Shown: positions 14,890-24,426 of the stretch, in pieces
Layout: every line of letters starts with the position of its first letter
Position numbering within the stretch: the stretch's first letter is position 1
NCBI GenBank assembly: GCA_021153185.1
Contig: JAGKTY010000020.1
Span: 1-42,807 of the forward strand
Reading direction: 5' to 3'
DNA: 42,807 bases
DNA from: Lachnospiraceae bacterium
Lineage (GTDB): Bacteria > Bacillota > Clostridia > Lachnospirales > Lachnospiraceae
Notes under the pieces: generated by a model
Told to the model about the DNA's origin: nothing
The model's input: the letters and a program-made list of their open reading frames with translations, nothing else
Databases searched by the model: none
Made by a program: the position numbers and the translations under genes

Positions 14890-16815
14890 CTATTTTTGTT
14901 TCTTGGCATGAATATTGCGAATGGTTTTTTTCTTCTTGTAAGGACGCGCCGCCTTACTGTTTGCCGGTTTGGCATGTTTCCCTTGTGCGCTATTTTGTTT
15001 TTGCATGCTACCGCCGGCGCCCCTGCGCGGACGAATCAGGCATTTCTTATCAAACCCGATTAAATCTTCCCGTCCTGCCTTCATGAGTGCTTCGTACACC
15101 AAATCATAGTTGGCCGGATTGCGATACTGAATGAGTGCACGCTGCATGGCCTTTTCATGCGGATTCTTCACCACATACACTTCTTTGCCGTCGCGCGGGT
15201 CAATCCCTGTGTAGTACATCACCGTTGACATCGTAGATGGTGTCGGGTAAAAATCCTGTACCTGCTGTGGCATATATCCAATGTCACGCAAATATTCTGC
15301 CAGCTCAATTGCTTCCTTTAATGTGCTACCCGGATGCGAGCTCATCAGATATGGCACAACGAACTGGTTTTTGCCCATCTGTTTATTCAGGCGCTCATAT
15401 CGCTTTATGAAGCGCTCATACACGGCATTTTCCGGTTTGCCCATGCGGCAAAGCACCTTGTCCGAAATATGCTCAGGCGCAACCTTGAGCTGACCGCTGA
15501 TATGGTGCTCCACAAGTTCCCGAAAAAACGTATCATCTGCATCCGCAAGCAAATAATCAAACCGGATGCCCGAACGCACAAACACCTTTTTGACCCCTTC
15601 AAGACTGCGCAGTTTGCGAAGGAGCTCCAAATAGTCAGAATGGTCCACATACAAATTCTGACACGGTTTGGGGAACAGACACTGCTTGTTCTTACAGACA
15701 CCGTACTGTAGCTGCTTCTGACAGGAAGGGTGTCTAAAATTTGCAGTCGGTCCTCCCACATCATGAATATACCCTTTAAACTGCGGATGCCTGATTATTT
15801 TCTTTGCTTCCTCGATAATCGACGCATGGCTTCTGACCTGAATCGTGCGCCCCTGGTGGAATGTGAGGGCACAGAAATTGCAACCGCCAAAGCAGCCACG
15901 ATTGCTGATCAGGGAAAACTGAATCTCTGCTATCGCAGGAACTCCGCCCCTCTCCTCGTAGCTCGGATGATAAGAACGCATATACGGAAGCGCATACACA
16001 TCGTCCATCTCCTCCATGGTAAGAGGCTCTGATGGTGGATTTTGGACAACAAATACACCGTTCGGATAAGGTTCTACCAATATTTTACCGGTAAACGGGT
16101 CCGTATTATCGTACTGTGATTTAAAACTTTTTGCATAAAGTGTTTTATCCGCTTTCATGTCGTCATAGGATGGCAGCATGATTTCATCATAAAACAAATC
16201 CGTATTCTTGGTTTTAAAAACAGTTCCACGGATAAATGTCATGTCAGATACTGCCATCCCGCTATTTAATGCATCTGCAATCTCGACAATGCTCTTTTCT
16301 CCCATTCCGTAGCTGATCAAATCGGCACCGCTGTCAAGCAGGATGGAACGCTTAAAGGAATCCGACCAATAATCGTAATGTGCCATACGGCGAAGCGATG
16401 CCTCTATCCCACCGATGATAATCGGCACATCTTTATACGTACGGCGAATCAGATTGCTGTATACAATTGTGGCGTGATCGGGGCGCTTGCCCATCTCGCC
16501 GCCCGGCGTATAGGCATCGACTTCCCGATGCTTTTTGGACACATAATAGTGATTGACCATAGAATCCATATTCCCGCCGTTTACAAGGAATGCAAGCCGT
16601 GGCTTTCCAAGCACCCGGATGCTTGTATCGTCCTTCCAGTCAGGCTGCGAAATAATTCCGACGGTATAGCCATGTGCCTCAAGCACACGGCTGATAATGG
16701 CATGTCCAAACGATGGATGGTCCACATAGGCATCCGCAATGACGTACACAAAGTCAAGCTGCTCTATATTTTGCTGTATGAATTCTTCTTTGGTGATTGG
16801 CAAATAGCCTGCCAT
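14890..16815 (-). CDS. YgiQ family radical SAM protein
   Basis: The 641-residue protein carries the radical-SAM cluster motif in RGCFGGCNFCALTFH, an N-terminal domain with the YgiQ opening LPITKEEFIQQNIEQLDFVY, and a basic Lys/Arg-rich tail (about residues 610-641) that looks nucleic-acid-binding. The family has no settled function. Its ATG lies inside the 3' end of rsuA, overlapping it by 52 bases, with GGAGGAAGAGAC right before the start, so the long overlap appears genuine. Confidence 0.93.
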   Translation of the reverse strand: MAGYLPITKEEFIQQNIEQLDFVYVIADAYVDHPSFGHAIISRVLEAHGYTVGIISQPDWKDDTSIRVLGKPRLAFLVNGGNMDSMVNHYYVSKKHREVDAYTPGGEMGKRPDHATIVYSNLIRRTYKDVPIIIGGIEASLRRMAHYDYWSDSFKRSILLDSGADLISYGMGEKSIVEIADALNSGMAVSDMTFIRGTVFKTKNTDLFYDEIMLPSYDDMKADKTLYAKSFKSQYDNTDPFTGKILVEPYPNGVFVVQNPPSEPLTMEEMDDVYALPYMRSYHPSYEERGGVPAIAEIQFSLISNRGCFGGCNFCALTFHQGRTIQVRSHASIIEEAKKIIRHPQFKGYIHDVGGPTANFRHPSCQKQLQYGVCKNKQCLFPKPCQNLYVDHSDYLELLRKLRSLEGVKKVFVRSGIRFDYLLADADDTFFRELVEHHISGQLKVAPEHISDKVLCRMGKPENAVYERFIKRYERLNKQMGKNQFVVPYLMSSHPGSTLKEAIELAEYLRDIGYMPQQVQDFYPTPSTMSTVMYYTGIDPRDGKEVYVVKNPHEKAMQRALIQYRNPANYDLVYEALMKAGREDLIGFDKKCLIRPRRGAGGSMQKQNSAQGKHAKPANSKAARPYKKKKTIRNIHAKKQK

Positions 16816-17495
16816 GTCTCTTCCTCCGTCATCCGTCTGTAAGTCCCGATTGCTAACGACTCATCCAACATAAGATTTCCAATCGACATGCGTTTCAAAT
16901 AACACACATGTCCGCCCAGTGCACTCACCATACGTTTTACCTGATGATACGCACCTTCGTAAATAGTTAGCATCCCCTTACTTTCATCTATCATCTCAAG
17001 CTTTGCGGGAGAACACTTGGTTTTGTCCCGCAGCGTCATTCCCTCCCCGGCTATTTTTTCTGCCTCTTCGCAAAGCGGTGCATCCGTCTCAAAATAATAC
17101 GTTTTGGGAATATGCTTTTTGGGACTAATGAGCGTATGACAATACGCACCATCATCGGTCACAATTAAAAGTCCCTCCGTATCTTTGTCCAGTCTTCCGA
17201 CGATACAAAGCTCCTGCCATCTCGGCTCGCCGCAAAAAAAGTCCATCACGGTTTGTTCGCATGCGTCCGTCTTTGCACTCACACAGCCCGCCGGTTTATG
17301 GAACATATAATAACGCTTCTTGGTATCCGTCTCTATTAGCGTACCGGAAACGCTGATCTGATCTGTGTTTGTAACCTGCGTCTTTGGGTCCTTTATGATA
17401 AGGCCGTTCACACATACGCATCCCTTTGCAAGTATTTTTTTTACTTCCGAGCGCGTTCCGATTTCATGATCCGCCAAAAACTTATCCAGGCGCAT
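16764..17495 (-). CDS. RsuA/RluB-family pseudouridine synthase
   Basis: The 243 residues contain an N-terminal S4 domain (MRLDKFLADHEIGTRSEV) and a catalytic core with GRLDKDTEGLLIVTDDG, the aspartate being the nucleophile, and YHQVKRMVSALGGHV. The enzyme modifies a single uridine in rRNA; RsuA (16S) is likelier than RluB/F by size but not proven. It heads the operon with ygiQ. AAGGG precedes the start. A weak candidate promoter (TTCGAA, 17 bases, TATAAG; plus 17540-17568) lies inside the divergent ylbJ-like gene. Confidence 0.92.
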   Translation of the reverse strand: MRLDKFLADHEIGTRSEVKKILAKGCVCVNGLIIKDPKTQVTNTDQISVSGTLIETDTKKRYYMFHKPAGCVSAKTDACEQTVMDFFCGEPRWQELCIVGRLDKDTEGLLIVTDDGAYCHTLISPKKHIPKTYYFETDAPLCEEAEKIAGEGMTLRDKTKCSPAKLEMIDESKGMLTIYEGAYHQVKRMVSALGGHVCYLKRMSIGNLMLDESLAIGTYRRMTEEETWQAICQSPKKNSYSKI

Positions 17496-17526
17496 ACTTT
17501 CTTTCCCTTCTTCATATCAATGTTCT

Positions 17527-18399
17527 ATGAAACACTTTGCTTATATGGGTCTAAGCTGCTGGTTCGAACATATGATACCATCGCTTATGCCCTTTATGAT
17601 TCTAACCAATTATTTGCTGCAGACGGGATTATCAAGCTACATCATTTGGCCCATTTACCAAACACTTAACCCTGTCTTTCGCATGAAATCATGTATGATT
17701 TTTGCGATGATCACGGGATTTTTATGTGGATTCCCAATCGGCGCCAAAACCGTTGCATCCCTATATCAGACAGGCGAACTTACAAAACAGGAAGCCGATT
17801 ATTTGCTCGCCTTTACAAACAACATCGGACCGGCTTACTATATTTGCTTCCTATACCCGCTTTTGCTAAAGTCATTCCCGCTATCATTGCTTCTTTTTAT
17901 CCAGTATGGGATTCCCATGCTCTATGGTCTGACGCTTCGTTATACCGTTTACAGGAACATAAGCGGTGTCAGGGCCAAACCGCTTAAGACATCCTGCACG
18001 CCGCTTAGCGCCGGCGTTTTAAACAATGCAATCAAAGATGCTACAACCCAGATTCTGGCGCTTGGCGGTTATATGATTCTCTTTAACGTATTTGCCGGCA
18101 TCGTATATGTACTGCCGCTCTCAAAGCGTTTTATCTGTCTACTACATATGGGCATTGAAATATCCGGCGGCATTGATGCGCTTTATATCCTGCAGCAGCA
18201 GGCAGCGTATTCATCCCAGACACTTTTATTATACATCCAAAGCTTTCTCGCGTTTGGGGGCCTGTGCTGTCTGTTTCAGACAATGAATGTACTTGATGGA
18301 ACTGATTTGTCCATCCAAAAATATATGCTGCATAAAGTGCTTCTATGCAGCATAACATGTATCGTCATTTTGATATTAAATCAAGTCAAGATTATCTAA
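17527..18399 (+). CDS. YlbJ-like integral membrane protein, apparently short at the N-terminus
   Basis: The 290-residue product has about seven hydrophobic helices and the YlbJ/nucleoside-recognition-like segments GLSCWFEHMIPSLMPFMIL, GFLCGFPIGAKTVASLY and TNNIGPAYYICFLYP. YlbJ is a sporulation-linked membrane protein of about 400 residues, so this one is short. No ribosome site precedes the ATG. It begins only 31 bases from the divergent rsuA start. A +3 frame directly upstream (17466-17540) encodes a plausible missing first helix (TFFPFFISMFYETL), so a frameshift near 17534-17540 is possible. Its 3' end overlaps the convergent coiled-coil gene by 24 bases. Confidence 0.75.
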   Translation: MKHFAYMGLSCWFEHMIPSLMPFMILTNYLLQTGLSSYIIWPIYQTLNPVFRMKSCMIFAMITGFLCGFPIGAKTVASLYQTGELTKQEADYLLAFTNNIGPAYYICFLYPLLLKSFPLSLLLFIQYGIPMLYGLTLRYTVYRNISGVRAKPLKTSCTPLSAGVLNNAIKDATTQILALGGYMILFNVFAGIVYVLPLSKRFICLLHMGIEISGGIDALYILQQQAAYSSQTLLLYIQSFLAFGGLCCLFQTMNVLDGTDLSIQKYMLHKVLLCSITCIVILILNQVKII

Positions 18400-18990
18400 G
18401 GAGCCCTCTGCACCACTATCTGCAGGCGCATTGTTTGCACCGGACTTATCGACCGGATTGCCGGCAAGCTCCGCACGGTTGTTTACAACAATCTCATTGC
18501 AACGCTGCAAATCAATCATCAGGTTCTTATAGCGGCCTTCCGCCACTTCCATAGAGTGCTCTAAGATTGTCTGGACATTGCCGAGCATATCGTCCGTATA
18601 TGTCACAGCCGCATCCTTCATGGCATTGGCTTCCGTCATCGCATTGTCCAGGATTTCCTGTGCCTGCTTTGTCGCCAGCTCTACGATTTCATTGGCGCGC
18701 GCATATGCCTGCTGCATGATTTCTGACTCGCTAATGAGTTCTGATGTCTGGGCAGCAGCCTCCATCACAAGCTGATTTGCCTTCTGTTCTGCAGCCTGCA
18801 GAATTTCTTCTTTGTTGCTGATAATCTTTTGGCAACGTTTGATTTCCTCCGGAACCTTCAGACGAAGTTCACGGATCAACTCATCAATTTCCTCTTTGTT
18901 GACACAAATAATATCATTTGACAACAATTTGGTCGGGCAATTTTCAATGTACTCTTCAAGCTCATCAATTAACTGTTCAATTTTACTCAT
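18376..18990 (-). CDS. Coiled-coil protein, DivIVA/V-ATPase-subunit-H-like
   Basis: The 204 residues are nearly all helical and charged. A long coiled coil spans about 45-165 with repeated Ala and Glu heptads (EILQAAEQKANQLVMEAA, ANEIVELATKQAQEILDNA), and there is a low-complexity tail. Such proteins next to coaD in Clostridia are usually called ATPase or DivIVA-like, but no ATPase motif is present. AAGGGAG precedes the start, and coaD's stop overlaps it as ATGA. A role in cell-envelope or division scaffolding is inference. Confidence 0.75.
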   Translation of the reverse strand: MSKIEQLIDELEEYIENCPTKLLSNDIICVNKEEIDELIRELRLKVPEEIKRCQKIISNKEEILQAAEQKANQLVMEAAAQTSELISESEIMQQAYARANEIVELATKQAQEILDNAMTEANAMKDAAVTYTDDMLGNVQTILEHSMEVAEGRYKNLMIDLQRCNEIVVNNRAELAGNPVDKSGANNAPADSGAEGSLDNLDLI

Positions 18991-19478
18991 AATGATTCTC
19001 CCTTATATTTTGCATAAATAGCTTCGGCTACAAACGTTGGAACACATGGTGAAATATCTCCACCAAACGATGCGATTTCTTTTACACTGGACGAACTTAA
19101 GTATGCATACTCAAGAGATGTTGCAAGAAACATCGTGTCGAGCTCCCCTTTTGAAAGCATACGGTTTGTCTGTGCATTTTGCAATTCATACTCAAAATCA
19201 GTAATCGCTCTCAGTCCCCTAATCACAGTGTGAATATCTTTTTCTTTTGCATAATCAATGAGCAGTCCGCAAAATGACTCCACTTTGATATTGGGAATGT
19301 CTTTTGTTGCTTCCTTAAGCATCGCAACACGTTCATCCACTGTGAATAACGCTCTTTTGTTTACATTATTTAAAACGCTGACAGTCAGTTCATCAAAACT
19401 CTCTGCCGCACGCCTTATAATGTCGAGATGACCAAATGTAACGGGATCAAAACTTCCCGGATAGATTGCCTTTTTCAT
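18987..19478 (-). CDS. coaD: Phosphopantetheine adenylyltransferase
   Basis: CoaD makes dephospho-CoA from phosphopantetheine and ATP, the fourth step of CoA synthesis. The 163 residues include the nucleotide motif GSFDPVTFGHLDII (T/HxGH), RGLRAITDFEYELQNAQ and the second motif YLSSSSVKEIASFGGD. Length is normal. The start overlaps the rsmD stop (ATGA) with GAGGAG upstream. The rsmD-coaD pairing is widespread in bacteria. Confidence 0.98.
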   Translation of the reverse strand: MKKAIYPGSFDPVTFGHLDIIRRAAESFDELTVSVLNNVNKRALFTVDERVAMLKEATKDIPNIKVESFCGLLIDYAKEKDIHTVIRGLRAITDFEYELQNAQTNRMLSKGELDTMFLATSLEYAYLSSSSVKEIASFGGDISPCVPTFVAEAIYAKYKGESL

Positions 19479-20029
19479 CGCTTTCTCCTCACAAATACAT
19501 GTTTATTTGTTTTGTAAATCTTTTCTTTGACAAGATCATATCCAAGTGCATCCAAGTAGGAAATATCTGTCTTGATATCTGCCTCGAAAATAATCAACGA
19601 ATCAGCATTTACAATGGTTGACATGGTAAGATACTCAAGCACCCGTCTCTCAAGTTCCTGCCCGTACGGCGGGTCCATAAAAACAATATCAAATGTCTCT
19701 TTGTATTCCAGCATCTGGAGGGCTACAAACGTATCCTGCTTCAGATATTCTCCCTTATCAGCAAGTCTCGTATGCTCCAGGTTTTGTGTAATACAAATGC
19801 CCGCTTCCTTGTCGCTGTCAACAAACACGCATCTCTTCGCGCCGCGGCTTAACGCCTCGATGCCGATACCGCCGCTTCCGGCAAACAAATCCAGAAAGGC
19901 CGCATCTGCCAAATCAAATTGGAGCATATTAAAAAGCGTTTCCTTAATGCGGTCCGTCGTCGGTCTCGTCGCATCCGATCTCGGCGTTACAAGCTTTAAA
20001 CTTCTTGCACTTCCTGCAATCACTCTCAT
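19475..20029 (-). CDS. rsmD: 16S rRNA (guanine-N2) methyltransferase RsmD
   Basis: RsmD methylates G966 of 16S rRNA (E. coli numbering). The 184 residues begin MRVIAGSARSLKLVTP, contain the SAM-binding FLDLFAGSGGIGIEALSRGA and the catalytic VFMDPPYGQ (DPPY). It is ATGA-coupled at both ends, to parC upstream and coaD downstream. Confidence 0.97.
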   Translation of the reverse strand: MRVIAGSARSLKLVTPRSDATRPTTDRIKETLFNMLQFDLADAAFLDLFAGSGGIGIEALSRGAKRCVFVDSDKEAGICITQNLEHTRLADKGEYLKQDTFVALQMLEYKETFDIVFMDPPYGQELERRVLEYLTMSTIVNADSLIIFEADIKTDISYLDALGYDLVKEKIYKTNKHVFVRRKR

Positions 20030-22263
20030 ACGCGCACCTTTACACCTTTTCCATCGCGCTTTCCAAGTTTTATTTTGGAAAGCTCCATCTCTTTTTCTTT
20101 GTATGTAATCCTGCTCTCTGCCAAAGCGGAAACATAATACACTTCTTCAACTGCATCATTTGGTGCAAGCTTCATACCACGGACACCAACCGCAGCTTTT
20201 TTCTTCTCCGGTATCTCAGACAGATCGAATCTCAGGAAATAACCTCCCTCTGTCTGCAATACGATGCCCTTTTGTTCTTTGTAGGCACACACGCTGATGA
20301 CCTCGTCATCTTCCATCAGCTTGGTGGCGGCAACCATACGCTTCGACACGTCAAATTCCCCGCCATCGACAATTTTGCACATTGCCTGCTTTGTCACAAA
20401 AATAATACGGTACAGATTAAGCTCTGACTGGCTGGCTGCGTATATCATGCGCTCCTTTGCAGAATCAAAATTGCTGACATTGTCAAGCGGAATGCCTTTG
20501 TCCCTGAATTTACCGAATGGCAAATCCAGTACTTTGATTGTATGCAAATTACCTGTGTTCGTAAATACACAAATCTTTCCGGTATTTTTGCAGCCAAACA
20601 CAAATTTGTTTTCCAAAAGCGCCGTCTCTTTGTTGCGCTCAAAGGTCGCTTCATCAATACATCTGGCATATCCGAAACGGTCGATTAGGCATACGAGATT
20701 CATCTCTTCTAATTTGTTTTCCTCGTAAACAGCTTCCTCTGCGTTGGTAATCTGTGTTTTGCGCTTTTTGCCAAACTCCTTCTTAATGGCGTCGAGTTCA
20801 TTTTCAATGACCATTGCCATCGAATCGTGTCTGGCCAGAATATCTTCATAACGGTAAATATTGGCCATTGTCTGTTCATGCTCTTTGATGAGTGCATCAA
20901 TTTCAAGACCAATCAATTTGTAAAGACGCATCTCTAAAATAGCATTGGCCTGGCGCTCTGTGAAACGGAGCTGGCTTGCCATAATCACGGAACTTTTTGA
21001 TTTGAATGTAATGCCGTCTGTCACACCATCCACAAGGCACGCCTTTGCCATCGCGCGGTCCTTACTGCCGCGCAGAATCTCGATGATCAAATCGATCACA
21101 TTACATGCCTTAATCAGGCCTTCCTGCACTTCTCTTCGTTCTGTCTCCCTGGCGAGCAAATTGGTGTATTTACGTGTGTTCACCTCAAACTGGAAATCAA
21201 CGACATGCTTAAGCACGCCCTTAAGCGAAAGTGTCTCCGGTCTGCCGTCACAAACCGCAAGCATATTGACACCAAATGTGTCCTCCAGACGCGTCTTTTT
21301 GTAAAGCATATTGATAAAATTATCAACATCCGCATCCTTGCGAAGCTCAATGACAATCCGGATGCCCTCTTTTGAAGACTGGTTGCTGATATCGACAATA
21401 TCATTTGTCTTTTTGCTCTCCGCAAGTGCAGCCACATCCATGAGGAACTTGCCGATTCCCGCCCCGATCATCGTATATGGTATTTCACTGATGACAACAA
21501 GTGTCTTTCCCGCTTTTCCCTTTTCAATATCGACTTTTCCGCGGAGTTTTAGTTTGCCTGTTCCGGTCTCATATATCGTTAACAGCTCATCCTTGTTGCA
21601 TACAATTCCGCCTGTCGGGAAATCAGGTCCCTTCAGATAGCGAAGGAGCTCTCTGTTTGAAATATCAGGATTGGCCATATATGCTTTGGTTGCATCAATG
21701 ACTTCCGCTAAGTTGTGCGGCGGCACACTGGTCGCCATACCGACCGCGATACCTTCTGCACCGTTTACGAGAAAGTTCGGGATTTTGACCGGAAGAACCG
21801 ATGGCTCTTTTTCCGTCTCATCAAAATTTGGCACAAAATCGACAACGTCTTTATCGAGGTCTGCCAAATATGCTTCCTGTGTGATTTTCTCAAGCCGCGC
21901 CTCCGTATAACGCATCGCCGCTGCGCCGTCTCCTTCAATGGAGCCGAAATTACCATGTCCGTCAATGAGTGGAAGTCCCTTTTTGAATTCCTGACTCATT
22001 ACAACGAGCGCATCGTAGATGGAGCTGTCACCATGCGGATGATATTTACCCATCGTATCGCCGACAATACGCGCACTCTTTCGATATGGTTTATCATAGC
22101 GGATGCCAAGCTCATGCATATCGTATAACGTACGACGCTGAACCGGCTTTAATCCGTCCCTGATATCAGGAAGTGCCCTCGCAATGATAACACTCATCGC
22201 GTAGTCGATATACGACTGCTCCATGACATCAGCATATTCGGTTTTTATAATTCTATCTTCCAT
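20026..22263 (-). CDS. parC: Type IIA topoisomerase subunit A, topoisomerase IV-like
   Basis: This is the DNA-cleaving subunit of a gyrase/topoisomerase IV enzyme. With the start MEDRIIKT at 22263 (AGGG six bases upstream; the ATG at 22269 overlaps that site) the catalytic tyrosine is Tyr119 in AAMRYTEAR, and the quinolone-contact residues are Ser80 and Asp84 in HPHGDSSIYD, the unmutated form. The 745-residue length and absence of the GyrA-box QRRGGKG in the C-terminal domain favour topoisomerase IV over gyrase. It follows parE by 11 bases. Confidence 0.85.
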   Translation of the reverse strand: MEDRIIKTEYADVMEQSYIDYAMSVIIARALPDIRDGLKPVQRRTLYDMHELGIRYDKPYRKSARIVGDTMGKYHPHGDSSIYDALVVMSQEFKKGLPLIDGHGNFGSIEGDGAAAMRYTEARLEKITQEAYLADLDKDVVDFVPNFDETEKEPSVLPVKIPNFLVNGAEGIAVGMATSVPPHNLAEVIDATKAYMANPDISNRELLRYLKGPDFPTGGIVCNKDELLTIYETGTGKLKLRGKVDIEKGKAGKTLVVISEIPYTMIGAGIGKFLMDVAALAESKKTNDIVDISNQSSKEGIRIVIELRKDADVDNFINMLYKKTRLEDTFGVNMLAVCDGRPETLSLKGVLKHVVDFQFEVNTRKYTNLLARETERREVQEGLIKACNVIDLIIEILRGSKDRAMAKACLVDGVTDGITFKSKSSVIMASQLRFTERQANAILEMRLYKLIGLEIDALIKEHEQTMANIYRYEDILARHDSMAMVIENELDAIKKEFGKKRKTQITNAEEAVYEENKLEEMNLVCLIDRFGYARCIDEATFERNKETALLENKFVFGCKNTGKICVFTNTGNLHTIKVLDLPFGKFRDKGIPLDNVSNFDSAKERMIYAASQSELNLYRIIFVTKQAMCKIVDGGEFDVSKRMVAATKLMEDDEVISVCAYKEQKGIVLQTEGGYFLRFDLSEIPEKKKAAVGVRGMKLAPNDAVEEVYYVSALAESRITYKEKEMELSKIKLGKRDGKGVKVRV

Positions 22264-22274
22264 GCTCATCCCTA

Positions 22275-24197
22275 CTAAACATCAAGCAATGCATCGTTTG
22301 CATGCTCGTAAATATATTGCTTACGCGGCATAACCTCTGCTCCCATCAAAAGCTCTGTGATATTAGAAGCCATCAGACTGTCTTCTATTTCGACCTGTTT
22401 TAAGAGTCTTCTCTCAGGGTCAAGTGTCGTCTCCCAAAGCTGCTCGGCATCCATCTCACCAAGACCTTTGTACCGCTGCAATGTAAACGGTCCTTTGTGC
22501 GTCTTGCGGTAGCGTTCAAGCGCCTTGTCGTCATATAGGTACTCTTCCTTGCCCTTAGACGGCATCACCTTGTAAAGTGGCGGCATTGCAATATACACAT
22601 GCCCCTCCATAATCAGCTCCGGCATAAACCGGTAAAACAGTGTGAGGAGCAGTGTGCTGATATGCGCTCCGTCCACATCGGCATCGGCCATAATAATAAT
22701 CTTATCATAGCGTAGTTTGGATATATCAAAATCATTGCCGTAGCCTTCTGAAAAGCCGCAGCCGAACGCATTGATCATCGTTTTGATTTCGGCATTGGCA
22801 AGCACCTTGTCAATGCTCGCCTTTTCCACATTCAAAATTTTACCGCGAATCGGTAAAATGGCCTGATACATGCGGTTTCGCGCGGTTTTTGCGCTACCGC
22901 CGGCACTATCACCCTCGACAATAAAAATCTCACACTTGCTCGCATCCCTCGATTCACAGTTTGCAAGCTTGCCATTTGAATCAAATGAGTATTTTTGTTT
23001 GGTTAAAAGATTCGTCTTTGCCTTTTCTTCCGACTTGCGTATCTTGGCAGATTTTTCCGCGCAGGCAATGACACCTTTTAATGTCTCTAAATTACGGTCA
23101 AAAAACCGCACAATCTCATCACTTGTAATCTTGGAAACAACCTTTGTTGCATCCTGATTATCAAGCTTTGTCTTCGTCTGACCTTCAAATCTCGGATCCG
23201 GATGTTTGATGCTGACAATCGCAGTCATTCCATTACGGACATCTGCTCCCGTAAAATTGGCATCCTTCTCTTTCAAATTGCCAAGTTCTCTGGCGTATGT
23301 ATTGATCACATTGGTAAAAGCAGTTTTAAATCCGGTTAAATGGGTACCGCCTTCTGCATTGTAAATGTTGTTACAAAAGCCAAGTACAATCTCATGAAAC
23401 TCGTTGACATACTGGAATGCAATCTCAACGGTAATGCCTTCGCTCTCTCCCGAGAAACTGATGACATCGCAGACAGCATCCTTGCCTTTGTTGATTTCCT
23501 TCACAAATCCGACAATTCCTTCCGGCTCAGAAAAGTCAACAATCTCGACTTCCGCCTGTCTTCTGTCCTCAAAATGAATCGTGAGATTCGGATTCAGGTA
23601 TGCCGTTTCATGAAGACGGCTCTTCACTTCCTCCGCCTTAAAATAGGTCTTATCAAAAATGGTATCATCCGGCAGGAAGTTAATGGTAGTTCCTGTCTTT
23701 TTGCTCTTACCGACAATTGGCAAAAGGCCCTTGTCCAGTTCCGTTACCGGGATACCCCGCTCATATTTATCTTCATAAATATTACCGCCACGACAGACAC
23801 GTACTGTCAGATACGTGGATAGTGCATTGACCACAGAAGAACCAACACCGTGAAGACCACCACTTGTCTTGTAGGCGCTGTCATCAAACTTTCCGCCTGC
23901 ATGAAGCGTCGTAAATACGACACGCTCTGCACTCACACCCTTTTCGTGCATATCAATCGGAATACCACGGCCATCGTCTACAATTGTCGCTGAGCCATCC
24001 TTTTCCAAATATACATCAATCCGGCTGCAAAAGCCTGCGAGATGCTCGTCCACTGCGTTATCAACAATCTCGTAAATCAAATGATTCAATCCCTTGGTAG
24101 AAACACTACCAATATACATACCCGGTCGCTTGCGTACCGCCTCGAGTCCCTCGAGCACGGTAATACTACTGGCACCATAATTATCCGGACTTGCCAT
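22275..24197 (-). CDS. parE: Type IIA topoisomerase subunit B, topoisomerase IV-like
   Basis: This is the ATPase subunit partnering the adjacent parC product. The 640-residue chain shows the GHKL ATPase (VLEGLEAVRKRPGMYIGS, EIVDNAVDEHLAG, VVDDGRGIPIDMH, GGLHGVGSSVVNALS), the QTK loop (PRFEGQTKTKLDN), and the TOPRIM motifs EGDSAGGSAK, LPIRGKILNVEKA and DADVDGAHI. The start at 24197 follows AAGGAG; upstream in-frame residues are not conserved. The pair separates from canonical gyrAB, which would be near oriC. Confidence 0.88.
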   Translation of the reverse strand: MASPDNYGASSITVLEGLEAVRKRPGMYIGSVSTKGLNHLIYEIVDNAVDEHLAGFCSRIDVYLEKDGSATIVDDGRGIPIDMHEKGVSAERVVFTTLHAGGKFDDSAYKTSGGLHGVGSSVVNALSTYLTVRVCRGGNIYEDKYERGIPVTELDKGLLPIVGKSKKTGTTINFLPDDTIFDKTYFKAEEVKSRLHETAYLNPNLTIHFEDRRQAEVEIVDFSEPEGIVGFVKEINKGKDAVCDVISFSGESEGITVEIAFQYVNEFHEIVLGFCNNIYNAEGGTHLTGFKTAFTNVINTYARELGNLKEKDANFTGADVRNGMTAIVSIKHPDPRFEGQTKTKLDNQDATKVVSKITSDEIVRFFDRNLETLKGVIACAEKSAKIRKSEEKAKTNLLTKQKYSFDSNGKLANCESRDASKCEIFIVEGDSAGGSAKTARNRMYQAILPIRGKILNVEKASIDKVLANAEIKTMINAFGCGFSEGYGNDFDISKLRYDKIIIMADADVDGAHISTLLLTLFYRFMPELIMEGHVYIAMPPLYKVMPSKGKEEYLYDDKALERYRKTHKGPFTLQRYKGLGEMDAEQLWETTLDPERRLLKQVEIEDSLMASNITELLMGAEVMPRKQYIYEHANDALLDV

Positions 24198-24243
24198 GCT
24201 ACTTGCTCCTTCTCCATGTGTTTTTACACAATTATACAGAATG

Positions 24244-24271
24244 ATTATAGCACATCTTGCGGACTTTTCAA
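24244..24271 (-). promoter_or_regulatory. Promoter of the parE operon
   Basis: Minus strand -35 TTGAAA (plus 24266-24271), 16-base spacer, -10 TATAAT (plus 24244-24249), placed about 50 bases before the parE ATG and immediately after the recG terminator. Confidence 0.75.
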
Positions 24272-24273
24272 TC

Positions 24274-24323
24274 AAAAAAAACATGATATGGCAGTTTCTT
24301 TTTACAAAAATACCATATCATGT
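24274..24323 (-). terminator. Intrinsic terminator downstream of recG
   Basis: Perfect 11-bp arms ACATGATATGG (24281-24291) and CCATATCATGT (24313-24323) enclose a loop of 21 bases. On the minus strand the stem is followed by a T-run (plus A-run 24274-24280). The bases 24324-24426 hold nothing else I recognise. The stem is AT-rich, so efficiency is uncertain. Confidence 0.7.
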
Positions 24324-24426
24324 ATATTTTTGGGCGGATATTCTAAACAAAAACAATGTCATAAATCATGCAGATGCACCGGAGCGATGAACCTTGGAGC
24401 TTTTTCAACAAATGATTCCGGCGTTA

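Noticed and set aside
18092..18358. ORFs on both strands inside the ylbJ-like gene
   Set aside because: They are out-of-frame or antisense shadows without ribosome sites.
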